Under the pieces are notes generated by a model that was given only the letters and a program-made list of their open reading frames with translations, was not told the origin of the DNA and did no database searches. The position numbers and the translations under genes were made by a program. This document shows, one piece after another, positions 47,090 to 60,423 of a stretch of 64,000 nt of DNA. This DNA is from Mercenaria mercenaria (lineage: Eukaryota > Mollusca > Bivalvia > Venerida > Veneridae), in contig NC_069378.1 of the NCBI RefSeq assembly GCF_021730395.1, positions 42,421,001 through 42,485,000 on the forward strand, read 5' to 3'. Within the stretch, counting starts at the first letter, position 1, and each line of letters opens with the position of its first letter.

Positions 47090-50000
47090 ATTAACCTTTT
47101 AACATTTAACTTTCCATCAAAGGAAATTAGCATTTGTGCAATGCACGCTTTTCATGACAAGGAAATATGATTCTAAATACAATGGGGTTTATTACCACCA
47201 CCTGCTTGGTATTTTTAAAGCTATTGTTATTCGTAATAACTTATATATTAACAAATAAAGGTACCTTACAAAGTTTGCTATGTAGTTCCAACAGCGAAAT
47301 TGTAACAGGTCATATTGAAGCACATCTGCATAACAATATTTACTGTTTTGTCTGTCTGCCAGCCAACCTGTAGGTTATGCCGCCATTATCGGCGTGCTTA
47401 GAAATATCGTCTTTTCTTTCTGTCGCCATGCAGGTTTTGCAAAACTGATAGGATAAGACAAAACAAAGACAAAAATAAGAAAATTGTCTTTATGTCTTTC
47501 TGTCGTTCTATCATGGTCAAAAGAAATGAAACAATAATGCAAAGGAAATCAACAAAGTACGTTGGCAAGCCATTAAATAGTTAAAGTTCGACGGACAGGA
47601 ACTAGAATACTGAGGACATTTCACCTAAGTGCCTGCAACATTTTTATTTTGTCGTACTTGGCGATCTGTGTTTGTTGTTTTTGCAAATCGCATTGACATT
47701 TCATTAACATAGAAATAATTCTTGTTGTATACGAAATATCCAGCGAAAACTGTTTTGTTCATTTAAATATCTGTATTTGAAATGAACAAACAATGGTTTA
47801 TTGTTGTCTCTGTGTAGATATTTCCCTGAAATAATGCAAAAGTAGACAGTTTTAATAAATACAGACGTAGACGTAGTTAGAACACGATTTAGAGAAGTTA
47901 TTTCCTTAAATACGTTGAAAACATATTTTACTAGATACCAATGTTGTCTAAAAATATAAAAAAACCCCGAAAAATATAGCATTATATAACAGCTAATTTA
48001 ACAAAATATGATTTACAAAAAGTTTGCAAGCGATAGCAGGTAATCAACAGCGAGTTCAGAATTATGACCGTTATATAACTATTCGCTTCCATTCGATTCC
48101 ATCAGAGGCTTGTAGTAGTTCTGGGACGAGAGTGGTTGAAGCGATGTTTCCTGTCTTATCTTTTGTTTGTATGTGTAGTTTCATTTTATCTAGGCGTTGA
48201 AATAAACTTTCTTATAACTATATATAGCCATAACTTTACAGTCACGTGTTTTCGTGTCGTATCAACATGTCCAAAGCTAAAGGTGTTATTTTACATGTTC
48301 TTTTACATGTTTTCGTGTTGGAAAAATATGAACAATTTCAATATAGTTAATGTAAATATAAAAGTAACTGCACCTTACTTTACATTAGGGTCAAAAGAGT
48401 AAACACTTAGTAAATGTGTAGTTAAACTCAGAACAAATGTGTACTGTCAGTAATGAGACTGGGGAGAGTTTGAAATAAGCATACAGCGTCCTACACAATC
48501 TCGTATGCCGTTTTGATATATGTTGCAAATGAATTGCGATTAATAAAACAAAGTTCAAACCAAAGAATCTTGGAGTTTTATTGAACAAAAAACTGTTATA
48601 GCACGACATTTTGATAATAATGCAGCTCAACATGCATGGCTAAATTATTATTTAGCCAGGAAAAATTCATCTGATAAAGAGTTTCTATGTTTTAAGTAAA
48701 TGTCTAAAGATAAAAATATTTTCGTGACAGAGATGAGCATTTTATATTTTTCATTTTGACACGAAGTCTACACTAATATGGTAATACTGACTTCCGGACA
48801 ATGCCAGGTACTATTATCATTCCCGTATTTTGAATAGTAGTTGTACCACAATGTTTAAAAAAATAATAATAAAATGGGGTAAAGTAAAAATCGTTAAATT
48901 GCCAAGCATTGTACTAAAGACGATTTCAAAATCTGACGACTAAAGGTATGATTTTTTAACTATTGTAAATAGTTGCGACACTGTACTGTAAGACGTTACA
49001 AAAATGACTTTTATCTTTTATCGCAGTAGAACAATAAACGCACGTCCCGGTTCCAAATAGCAAACATTTGATAAGTATTTGAATTTGCTTTAAACATAAA
49101 ATTATAAGAACATTTTTGTCAAAGTCGATGACTGTAATTTACCATTCTTACCTAGCTTACTTATCACAAAACATGATTCCAGATCAAGCAAACATCTCCA
49201 GATATACTCGAATACCTGGATTTACTTCGTTACAAAGTTCGACACGTACGGAAAAATATGAGAGGGGGAAACTGAATTTCGGAAATTTCTTTTGATAGTT
49301 CGTCGAAAAGTCACGACTCTTTATAACAGCATTTATGAATCATAAACAATAAAAATAAAAGAACATAATACAATGTCTTTTTGCACAAACAAAAAAGCGT
49401 CATCCATATGCATGTATATGAGCGGTATTGCAACACCTAAAATGGTAAATAGACCGAAACGACGCGCTGGCCAATAAGCTGTCAAAATACAAAATGGTTT
49501 GATAATTTATACGGTTTTATGGATTGTATGTCGTGTTATGCTGAAGAATGAGTTGACAATATGCAATCGGGTGTTACAAACAGTACAGTCATGCTTCAGT
49601 TTTTAAGGTCGACAAAGCCCGTACTCCTTGCATGGTTTGTCTTTTAAAATCGATATCAATAATGATGAGACAAAGTAATGCTTTTGTTAAGATAAATGAA
49701 CTGTATGAATAACGCTGTGTTTTCCTTTGTCCTGTTTACTTTTCCCGAAATATTGATATGCTTTTTCTTTTATTTTAGATTAGAAACCTACCCTATGCCC
49801 TCTTTACACAAGGGAACAAACACCGTTTGTCAATCATAATCCTGTCCATGTCTTATAAATGCAATAGAAAAATTAAGCTATGTTACCTGTTTTAAATGAT
49901 GACAACGTCATGCATTTGACAGTTCTGAAATTGTTTTTTGAGATTTTCTCATAATTCTTGATATTTTCCCATATTTTGACGCATATATACTGGTAACATT

Positions 50001-50826
50001 GTTCTCTTTCCAGCAACAGATTTCTGTGAGCTTTAACTTTTATAACAATGTCGTCTGTTTATTGACAAGCTTCACCACAAAAACATGACACACATTCTCT
50101 AGGGCATTAAAATATTTGATAATTACACATTTTTCTTTACAAAGTGCTGACCCTTGCACCATTTATGCATTTTCATTACATGCCTAAAGGTAAAAAGCGC
50201 ATTATTTCCATGCACAGTGAATATAAAACACACAATAAATCGACTTTGTGTAACTAAGTACAAAGAAGCGGACGGTCTACTACTAGGCTACCGAGGCGAT
50301 TGAGGCCGCTGGAGGAAGTATACTATTGCTATGGTAAAAACATACAGACACTAAGATTGCTAGTATGGATTTGTTCTTCTGCAGACAACATGGCTTTTAT
50401 TCGGTTCGTTATTGCGTCAAAATTACTAGGAACAAAAGCTCATTATAAATATTGAATTTATATTCAATTTGCTAGGCCTGCTTTCTCCTACAAATTTATT
50501 ATCTAATAACAGAGTACGTTTTGGAAAACTTTGTTTACAGGTTTGCAGTAACAGATTGACCTTCTTCAAATTCATGATAATTAATTTTAGTTAAAGCGAG
50601 CTGCAACACCGCCGTTAATTATGTATCTCAGTGACGGTCAGTACAAACGAAAAGGATATCCTAAATAATATACATATCAGGTTTCTACAAGTAAAAAAAA
50701 TTGTTGACATTATACTGGACAAAGCGTGATTATTACTTGTGTGTTTTAACGTTCTTTCCGTGTATATCTGCATGTCGTCTGCTAATAAATATAAAATCGT
50801 AATATGAATACGTTATGAGATGTGTC
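47090..50826. other. 5' flank of gene 6
   Basis: Colinear with 19961-24734. The distal family block is at about 47755-47930. At about 50263-50300 only the head of the family B SINE remains, joined directly to upstream flank by a deletion. No genes: the open frames are not kept between the two copies. Confidence 0.5.
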
Positions 50827-50832
50827 TATAAA
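50827..50832 (+). promoter_or_regulatory. TATA box of gene 6
   Basis: TATAAA followed by GG, 85 nt before the ATG at 50912. Confidence 0.7.
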
Positions 50833-50911
50833 GGCGGTGGCATGTAAATACATACGCACTTTAAACAAGCTCCCTCTGTTGGACGTACGTTACAAATCAT
50901 TACATACAACG

Positions 50912-52850
50912 ATGCAGCTGGATATACCAAAGCTTTTTATTTTATTTGCATTGGTAGCAAGTGTTGCCAGTGTGCCTGAAGAAGGATGGAGAGAAGTTGG
51001 TGTAAATTTAAAAAGGGCCATTGGATCTGCGTCCTCGGCGGCAGCCCATCTTGGTGTTAAATACAAAAGCATGTTGAAAGCATACGATAACGTAGATGTA
51101 AGTAAGAGAAAAAAAGAATATTGCTGCACGTATTAGTATTGTTCGGAAAATTCTAATAAGTGCATTTTACAGCGTTTTCACATTGTTATATATGCATGTT
51201 GTTGTTTTGTTCCTTTTTAAAGGAAGTTGCATATGGTGCCACGGTGTATTTGTTAAATGTTAGTAACTTTTCAATATCAGTCTCTTATGATTTTGTTAAA
51301 TTAGATATTACAACAGCTTAAACAACACATGTGATAGTCGCTTACAGTTTTAATAACAACAATATCCTTGTTTAAAATGTATAACTTTCGTAAGGTAAGA
51401 ATATATATTTAATTATTCCATTTTGTATCTTTCACCCTTTCATATCCATAGAAGTGTTATTATTATCAATTGTACGTTTCAAGTATGGACTTGGACTTGG
51501 ACATGAATAGTATATATCACTGAGATCGAGTTTTTTGTAATGTCATGGGTTTCCCAACACTGTTATGTTTTCAAATTTTATTATATTAGGGTTAACAAAT
51601 CTCAGAGCCACTCTTTTAATGTAGCCGATTACAATTATGTACATTTATGCAAACCTCAATGCTCCTTTCACGTTACAATAAGTGAAACGTTTTCTGGCGA
51701 TAATAGTGGCGTTAATAAGGTGCAATCAAAACATTTTTCGTTTTATATTTGTTTCAATTTGTTAAAAAAAAAAACAAAGATGCAAGTTCACCAATACTAT
51801 TGGAATTTGTACGGATATTTGTATTTGCTTATATTCATTTTGAAATTCGTCTTAAGAGCTGAGGGCGTTATATACAACATAAAAGCATCATGATCTGTTT
51901 AGAGATTTTGTTTAAAAACATCACCGCGTACGAAATTTCTGTCTTTTTTAGTACTTGTCTTTTTTATGATAAGTCCAGTGATTTTGGGTGACCATGCAAT
52001 CGCTGATAAAGTGCTTACTTCCATTTATTTATTAGTATTCTCTGAAATTTAAGTTTTCGGATATGTCGAATAAATAAGAATTAAACATCACTTTACACTG
52101 AACGAACTTTTATCGATAGCTTTTCTGTAAAGACTAATACTTTTTGCATACGAAACTAGCTTTTAATTTAAACTTTACAATACGCTGAGCGATTTGCAGT
52201 CAAGACATAATTGCATATGAAACAAACTTTTGATGATATACTAGTACTTTCGGTAAAAACTCAGGATTTATGGTATGTTATGTGAATTTTCATGATTCAT
52301 GATTATTATATTAAATGGTTTGTTGAGAAAACTTCATTGAAAAGAAATTGCTGTTTTTGTTGAATTTTAAAGCTTTATATTGTGAATCTATAGTTAGGAA
52401 TGTTTTCTGCATATTAAGCATAAATTTATTTCCTGCATTTTAATGCTTTTCATGTTTCATATTACAGAATGTCCCAGGCTTCGAGTTCTATTGGGTATTC
52501 TTTAAAGCAGCATCCGTGAAAGGAGAAGTAAGTATACATAATTCAATTTAAGTGAACGATTTTTACATTTTTTTTATTTAACAAAATAAAAATGTGTTTT
52601 TCAACGTTTTTACTAAAAAAAAATCATTTTAAATTTCATCGCAAAACCAAAGATTACATGTTTTCTTCTGGCAATCATGGCATTTTAGACTTTAGAAGCT
52701 TATTTCAAGGAAGCGTATCTCAAAATTTTCTTTTTATTTGTTCATTTCATTCAGCCTCTAGATTGTGAAGGAATAGTTCTATGGACAGGGCTTAAAAGGA
52801 TAGTGAAACGTGCAAGTTGTAAACCATGTGCCACAGGGAAGATACGTTGA
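50912..52850 (+). CDS. Gene 6: secreted cystatin-like small protein, three exons, 113 aa
   Basis: Exons are 50912-51097, 52468-52527 and 52755-52850, phase 0 throughout, with GTAAGT donors. The signal peptide is MQLDIPKLFILFALVASVAS, then VPEEGWREVGVNLKRAIGSA and a helix SAAAHLGVKYKSMLKAYDN. Exon 2 encodes NVPGFEFYWVFFKAASVKGE, with VPG at the position of the cystatin QxVxG hairpin. Exon 3 encodes PLDCEGIVLW, a second Cys 18 residues on, then a basic tail CKPCATGKIR that adds a third Cys. The ATG is chosen over upstream non-ATG openings because of the TATA spacing and a good leader. AATAAA lies at 52996-53001. It is the intact partner of gene 3. The odd Cys in the tail could allow dimers. Function is inferred only from the family pattern. 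Confidence 0.83.
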
Positions 52851-53399
52851 TGATGCATGAAGATATTTTTCATGTGGAACCAAACTTTGTAACTATGTAA
52901 ATTTTGATGTGAACACGACAGGGACAATTTATGATGTCATTGAAATTGCAAAAGGAATTTTAAAACATACTTGTACCTAGAAATCAAAGTTGAAGAATAA
53001 AATTTGTAAATTGATTAATCATTTATTTATATTAAGTTTTCAGAATAGTAACGTTTACAAATATTACTAAAAATAAATCTGAAATACTTTTTTCACCAAA
53101 GTTCTTAATTAATCATTAAGTTTTCAGAATAGTAACGTTTACAAATATTACTTGAAATAAATCTGAAATACTTTTTTCACCAAAGTTCTTATCAGAAAAA
53201 GAGATCTCATGAATGGCATAGGCAAGTTCATGTAGCTTTACTGAGATTCTTCAGTCATGTTTGGAATCAAATGGCAAAGAAAACACTTTTTGCATTGACC
53301 ATACAGGTTTATGCAACGTCGTCAAATTGCAATAGAGAGAAGAGAAATCTCACTCTCTATATATATGTTCTAACCTTCTGTAAAGTTGCACAGTAATAT
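52851..53399. other. Gene 6 3' UTR and flank
   Basis: The conserved 3' block (about 52862-52980) precedes AATAAA at 52996. A local tandem duplication of about 80 bp follows (53030-53110 and 53115-53190, each with AGTTTTCAGAATAGTAACG). It is not seen in unit 1. Confidence 0.55.
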
Positions 53400-53634
53400 G
53401 AGCCGTGCCATGAGGAAACAAACATAGTGGCTTTGCGACCAGCATGGATCCAGACCAGCCTGCGCATCTACACAGTCTGGTCAGGATCCATGCTGTTCGC
53501 TTTCAAAGCCTATTAGAATTAGAAAAACTGTTAGCGAACAGCATGGATCCTGACCAGACTGCGCGGATGCGCAGGCTGGTCTTGATCCATGCTGGTCGCA
53601 AAGCCACTATGTTGGTTTTCTCATGGCACGGCTC
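53400..53634. mobile_element. GAGCCGTGCC foldback MITE with empty site in unit 1
   Basis: Full hairpin element flanked by ATAT on both sides (53396-53399 and 53635-53638). The unit 1 sequence at about 27690 (CAGTAATATGATTTTT) is the exact empty site. No coding capacity. Confidence 0.9.
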
Positions 53635-53638
53635 ATAT

Positions 53639-54645
53639 GATTTTTAAACCCTTTTTAAAATACCAAGACAATGTCTGAAGCATTCTTAAATATGTTGTTA
53701 TTTTAGATTTTATAATTAAATTGTACATGTTTCGGAAGAAATAACTAAGAAAGATACTATGCACCATGACAAAATGGGGTCTTGAGATCATGTTCGCTGT
53801 TTTTACAAAAACAAACGGAAAACTTTTTTTATCATCCCATCAAACATTGTAAATAAAGGTAACGACCAATACTGTCAAGATCAAAGGACAATGAATATGG
53901 TTAAACAAAATGAGCGGTTCAAATCCCATTTATGCGAGGCTACTTCAGCAGCTTAAGGGTCGGACTCATAATACCCGATTTGCGTAGGGCCACGCAAAGT
54001 ATGTCAGACGAAGTTCATGCCATATCTGATGTTTCAACAATATGATTGAAAAATATCTCAAAATGTATACGATAAAATCATAAATTGTAATATTTGTGTT
54101 CTGTAATATGTACCCGCGTTCTACAAGAATTTGTAAATAGCAGGTTAAGATCCAGATCTACAATCATCGACAGTGGTAGCACAAAGATGAGCATACTTAT
54201 CTAAACTGTGCGAGCAGCAAATATGAGTGTGAGTTGAGTGCATTGCCCATGTATAATAAAGTCTATGAAGTGAATTTCATGACATAAGTGTTTAACTTGA
54301 GTCTTGAAATTAAACATTTGCTACATAATCAAAGTTCATCAAGTATCATTGTCCAGCACTTGTAGAAACGACAGCATATCCAGCATCTGGCTCCGTCCAT
54401 ATAAAAAACATGCGGTAGAATATTCATCCTCTATGCAGAAAGATCACTTCCATATATCAATAAAATTTAAATTTATATGAAGATCCTTTGGAAGTAGAGA
54501 ATGCGAACAAGCAAAACAATAGCAGACTCGATTTGACTGAGTCTGTTCATTAGAGTTAATGCAATGTGACACACCTTGCACACCACTAAGCAACAACAGC
54601 GATTTTAAATAGACTCCATGATCCTAAAGCAACGAGTAGCCCTGG
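53639..54645. other. Gene 6 distal 3' flank
   Basis: Colinear with 27700-28676; the distal 3' family block is at about 54370-54630. No gene was seen. Confidence 0.4.
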
Positions 54646-54831
54646 TCCCTTTTGACTTACGACGTTTGCCTTATGATTTGTGACTTTTGACTTATGATTT
54701 ATGATAATTTATGACTTTTGACTTATGATTTGTGACTTTTGACTTATGACTTGTGACTTTGACTTGATTTGTGACTTTTGACTTATGATTTGTGACTTCT
54801 GACTTGTGATTTGTGACTTATGACTTGTGAC
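54646..54831. repeat. Minisatellite, about 21-bp unit (unit 2 copy)
   Basis: Same GACTTTTGACTTATGATTTGT repeat as 28677-28905 but roughly two units shorter and with a small internal deletion. Confidence 0.85.
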
Positions 54832-57800
54832 GGAATATTGCCGGGCACTTCAACCACGTGACGGTGGTAGATGAACGTTGACAGAAAGCGAGAAATCAGA
54901 TGATGTACGTTCTATTCCCTTTGTATGAATATTATATTGATAATAATAGATGGAATCATAGATGGAATCCATAAGGGTCTGGTATTGTTTCCATTACCCA
55001 GATTACACCAAATTAATAACCTCTAAGTAATGGAAACAATTTAGATAATGTATATTGGACCACTTGTTTTACACGAAGCGTTACGATGCAGCCTAATTGT
55101 GTACTTTACCGCATAAATGCCAGTGAAGTAAGATTATCATAACTTTAAACGTTAAGTTCGGCGTCTTATTTGTGATATAGACCTGCGGTCATCCAATTTC
55201 GTGAACTTTGAAAAGCACGTTTTTGTTTTAGAATGTAGTAAATAAAATGAAGATGCAGTAACGGTAGTACATTCTCACTGACAGCTGTACTTGAGAGTTA
55301 TATATGTTTATGTGTACCGGTACTTGTGCAGCAAACTTCCAAGAATTGAAATATCTGTGTATTAATGTATTAGAACATATTTTGAAATGAGTTATTCAAA
55401 TACATCTACAAAACTTCCAGTTTTTTCCTCGTTTCTTCATGATTTTTTATCAGTAAACTCATTCTAATATTTTTTTGATCCGACGAGATTTGTTTCCCTT
55501 CGACTGTTGCGTGACAGATGGTACAAGTTGTTCAGTTGTTCTAAGACTGTAAGTAGATTTTACACGTGTTTATAACAGATAATTACGACGTGTAGATTTT
55601 TGATCTCTTACAAATATAGAAGCGAGTTGATCGCACTATTAACTTAATGTGGAATAAAAGTATAGGAGTCATTTAAAGTAAATTTCGGCAATGTTTTGAG
55701 ATTTTTAGCATACGTACACGTGGACATACACGTTTTCATATCAGCAGTGTTACTGCGAAATGGTTTATAACAATTTTAACAACAACAATGGCTTGTCCGT
55801 AGAAGTGCTTATAGCATTTCAAACCTTTAAATTACTGCAAACTATGCCATGAAGAAATCAACGCGATGATAATAGTTCATTTAACTTGACAATTTTAGTA
55901 TTGTTCATACTTTCGACCTTCTTGTATCAACGAGAAACGAAATGCTATTTCAATCAGTCCAACACACCAATGTTTTTTTTTTCTATAATAACCTTTTGTT
56001 AAACTTTTATATAATATCAATTTCGTTTAGAGTTTTAAGCTGTCATATATAATATCTAAAAAATACTCAAATATAATGAAAATTTATATCATATCTAAGC
56101 AAATAATAAGAGAAATCCAGACGAAGCCAATCCATAACATACTGTTGGTAATTTTTAACACATGGTGCAAGTAATTATCGTATGTACATGTATTACACAA
56201 CAGAATATATTGAACTCGGCCTTAAAACTATTCCACCCAGAGGGTGAGCTATTTAGCCCATTGATTCGATTTTTCTCTTTATCTTCAAATCGTCAAGTCG
56301 TGTCCAATTGGATTCGCAATAAGATATGTGAATCAGTGCAAGCAGAACAAATACAGAGAAAAAAATATGTCGACATTTCAGTTAATACGATTGTTCATTC
56401 TTGCGACTAGCAAGTTTCAAAGTAATAAGTGTATTTTATTTACCATGTTAGCAAAACTTACAGAAAACAATGAGATAAAGAACGTAAATATGGCCAAAAA
56501 CCTTGAACATTTTTTCCCGCTTGCTGTGTAGAAATATTCTGAAAATTGTTAATCTTATGGATATAGGTTCAGCAAAAGCTGCTTGTTATTTAATACATGG
56601 CTTCAAGAGTAAGACGTAACATGAACTGAGAAAAAAGGTACGTGATTTCCTTATAAACAAACTCCGTGTGTTTGAATGTATTCGTTTTTCAAAGTTTGGC
56701 TTTAAATGTATTAAGGTAATGGTAAGTTCAGCAGAAAATGATAGCGACTCCGCCTTTGATACACATGGATATAGACATAACATCATGGTTGTAGGATAAA
56801 ATAATTGTAGACTAAAGTTTCGATCAATTTAGAGTTTTATTCACCAACCCGAAATACACATTGGCCTTATTCTGGCGGACTGGTTTACGTACTGGTCAAA
56901 TATCACTTCCAGGCACCGTACCGGAACTTCATACTGAATGAAACATACGATTGTAAGGTTGTTAAGTACACGCTCTAAGTAGTAAAATAACTGCAATTAG
57001 TCCATTTTAATAAAAAATCTTCTTCAAATTAATTTTTATACAGAACTTTATGTATCTCTATTGTGTGGCAGCATATCCGCTAGGAAACGTTTTAGCAAGT
57101 ACACCTCAAATCAATTTGACCAATATTTGACATAGTAAAAGCACAAAAATATTGTATATGTTATGATTGATTTAACAGTTCATTTTTCTTTTACAAACGT
57201 TTTTACTTACTTTTGGAAGTAAATTGTTTTTATTGATTTGTCTGTCAACCAGCCATCGTGTAGATCTGATTGATGCAGTGCGACAAAACCAAAGAATATA
57301 TATGCATTTGTCGCAAACAGCGTCTTGTCATTCTGTCGTTGGTGCAACAGATTGCGGTAACGACTATAGAAACGAGACATCGACGCAACGAAAATCAACA
57401 AAGTGCATTGGCAAGCCATCAGATGGTTAAAGTTCAAAGGACAGAAACTAGATGTACTGAGGACGCCATTGAAATGGATTACATAAGGTCGGATATTTGA
57501 CCTAAGTACTTGCAACATTTTTGTTTTGTCGTGCTGGACGAGTTGTGGATTTTTAAATTTTAAGGTACGATGTGTTTTTTCCTTTTTTTGCAAACTGCAT
57601 TGAAATTTTATAAAGTTTAACATAGAAATATTTCTTTTTGTACATAAAATATATCTTTATTTTAAATGAGCAAACAATGGTTCATTGTTATCTATGTGTA
57701 GATATTTTACTGAAACAATGCAAAACTAGACAGTTTTAATTAATACAGATGTTAGTTAGAACACGATTTAGAGAGAATATTTCCTTAAATACATTGAAAT

Positions 57801-60336
57801 TATATTTTACTAGATATTAAACTTTGTCATTGCAATATAAAAAACGAATGCATAATATTATATGATCTAACTTAACAAAATATGAAGTACATAAAAGAAT
57901 GGAAGTGGTAGCAGGTAATCAATAAACTCTGATATCCAAAAATATATTACAATCAGTTTTAACCATAATAAATTGTATAGTAATAAACTTTTCGCTTCAG
58001 TTAATGTTCATTCTGTTCCATTAGACTGAGGTTTGTCAAAGCATCGGGCCAAGAAAGTGAACGTTGATATGCAAGAAGGGAAAAGCATATTTGCTCTTTT
58101 GCTAAGATAGACACATTTCTGTGATGTTTTCTCTCTTACTTTTGTATTTGTATATGAAGTAGTTTTTTTCTATGTGTCGAAATAAAATCACTTATAACAA
58201 TATATAGTCATTACTTTTCAGTCACGTGAGGATAACGAAGTATTTTTTTTCGCACCGTATCAACCCTACAATGTTAAAAGTATTCTAGACCAAAATTTCA
58301 TATTGAAAGAACATAAAAAATTTCTACATATAGTTAATGTGAATATAAATTTGTTTAAAACACTATTTATTTAAAGCAACATAAACATACCATGTAGAAC
58401 AAATTTTTGCACGTCAAATGGATTGGAAAACAAACTGATAGCTTATGTAAATTCCTTTCCAAAAATGCATATAAATTGACTGGCGAAAGTGTACTCAACG
58501 TGCTATGCATTAGGATAAAAAAAGTGTACAAAAAAGTGTAAACACAGAATAACAATGCATTACCAGTAAAGAAACTGGAAGATTTATTAAAAAGATATCT
58601 GGAATGACTTTACATGTTAATGATAAAGTAGCTCTACATGTTCAGTTTAATTTCTATTTACCACATTTAAATGGAATTCAGTATTGTACTAAACACTGCT
58701 AAATTACCTCTTTATTTCATACCTTGATAAAAAAATATTAAAAGCAAATATTCACACATCTTATAAATGATGAATGAAAACATTTTATAAATATATAGTG
58801 CGTGCGTTATTATGCTTTCACTCCAGTGCCAGAAAAAGGAAAACAATTTATTAATCATCAATGTTTTAACAGAAACCATGATCATTGGATAGGAAACGTT
58901 ATACTCAGAAACCGGCAGCTCACACTTTTAAGCGCCGCTCAGAAATAAAGAAGTTATGGCAGGTTTTAATTTAACTAAAGTGTGTAGACAAAATGCGTTA
59001 TGGATGGGAAGTAATCAATATCAACTCCTTGCAATAAGGAAACAGAAGAGTTGTTCCGTCTTATACACAAAATGACATGGATATGTTCGACTAAAGTCCA
59101 ATTCTAGAAAAATATTGCAGTTCTGAACTGTAAGTTTGGACATTGCTATATGTATTTCAAAATACCGAGAATATATTTTAAATCACACACTATAATACTG
59201 ACAGACAGAAAGGAAAGCTTTCAATTGGTTAAAATTATATAAATGATTAAATATGTCAATACGCTGTCAATATACGAAAGGAATTGATCAATATATTTGG
59301 ATTTTATGGATTATAAGACGTCTTATACCGAAGGATGAGTGAAACGTATGCAATCGGGTGATACATAATGTACAGTTACATATTAAAGTTGGAGTCCTAC
59401 AGAGCTTGTATTCCTTTGCTTTCTGTAATTGATATCAATGAAACAAGCATGAACACAAAGCATGAAAAAAGCTGCTGACTGTGGTATATTCGTTTCGTGG
59501 TGGTTAAGCAGAAGGGGATACACTCTCATAAAATAAACGTGCGAAAGAATTTTATTGAAATAGAAAAATTGAATTAATACATCTATGTTTTCTTTTGTCT
59601 TATTTACATTTTCCTAAAAGCTAACATGTGTTATTTTATTAATTGTAAATACAGCGTTGAGCTTATTATGCCATTGAAACATTGGAAATTTTCACCTCAG
59701 TGAAAATATGTAACCATCTAGTTATATCATATTGAACAGCCTTATGATTTTTTATTTCTTAGAATGATTGTTCTTTCCCGAGAATTGTCTTAATGCACAA
59801 TAATAGTAAGATGAAAAAAAGACTTAGTATACTAACCGAACTAAATGCATATGTTGCTGAACCTGGACCCTCTGTATTCTAAGCAACAAGGTACCTAATG
59901 GAGAAAGTATGCCTTTGGTATGGTAATAATAAACAAACATTAAGATCGCTTGAATTTATTTCATTATTGCGCCAAAATTACTATGAACAAATGCTGGTTA
60001 AATATTAAATTTGTTTCCGTTCTCTCTTATCACCTTCAAATTTATGATTTAATGAAAGGCATTAAGCTACGTTTTGGAAAGCGTTAATTACTGGTTTGCA
60101 GCAACACATAGGCCTTCTTCAAATTCATGATAATTTAGTCTAGTTGAAGTGAGCTGCAACACCGCCATCAATTAATTAAGTAAGAAAAACTAAAGCATAA
60201 ATAAAAAGAAAATGTCAAATGATTAACATATCAGGTTTCTACAAGTAAAAACAATGTTGACATCATAATGGACAATGCGTCAAAATCACGTGTATATAAT
60301 GTGTATGTAATGACAAGGTTGTAACTCAAAGCTTCG
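54832..60336. other. 5' flank of gene 7
   Basis: 54832-58165 is colinear with unit 1 (28906-32600, minus the SINE). The distal family block is at about 57655-57830. 58165-58680 resembles the flank before genes 3 and 6, and about 59280-59430 matches 23035-23210. Unit 1 lacks 58165-60900. No coding sequence was found. Confidence 0.45.
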
Positions 60337-60342
60337 TATAAA
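60337..60342 (+). promoter_or_regulatory. TATA box of gene 7
   Basis: TATAAA 87 nt before the ATG at 60424, matching the spacing in genes 2, 3, 5 and 6. Confidence 0.5.
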
Positions 60343-60423
60343 GACAATGCAACTGCGTGGGAATAAAATATTTTAATGACGTTTTCTGTGTTGGACTTAC
60401 GTTCTATACCATTACAGAAGATG

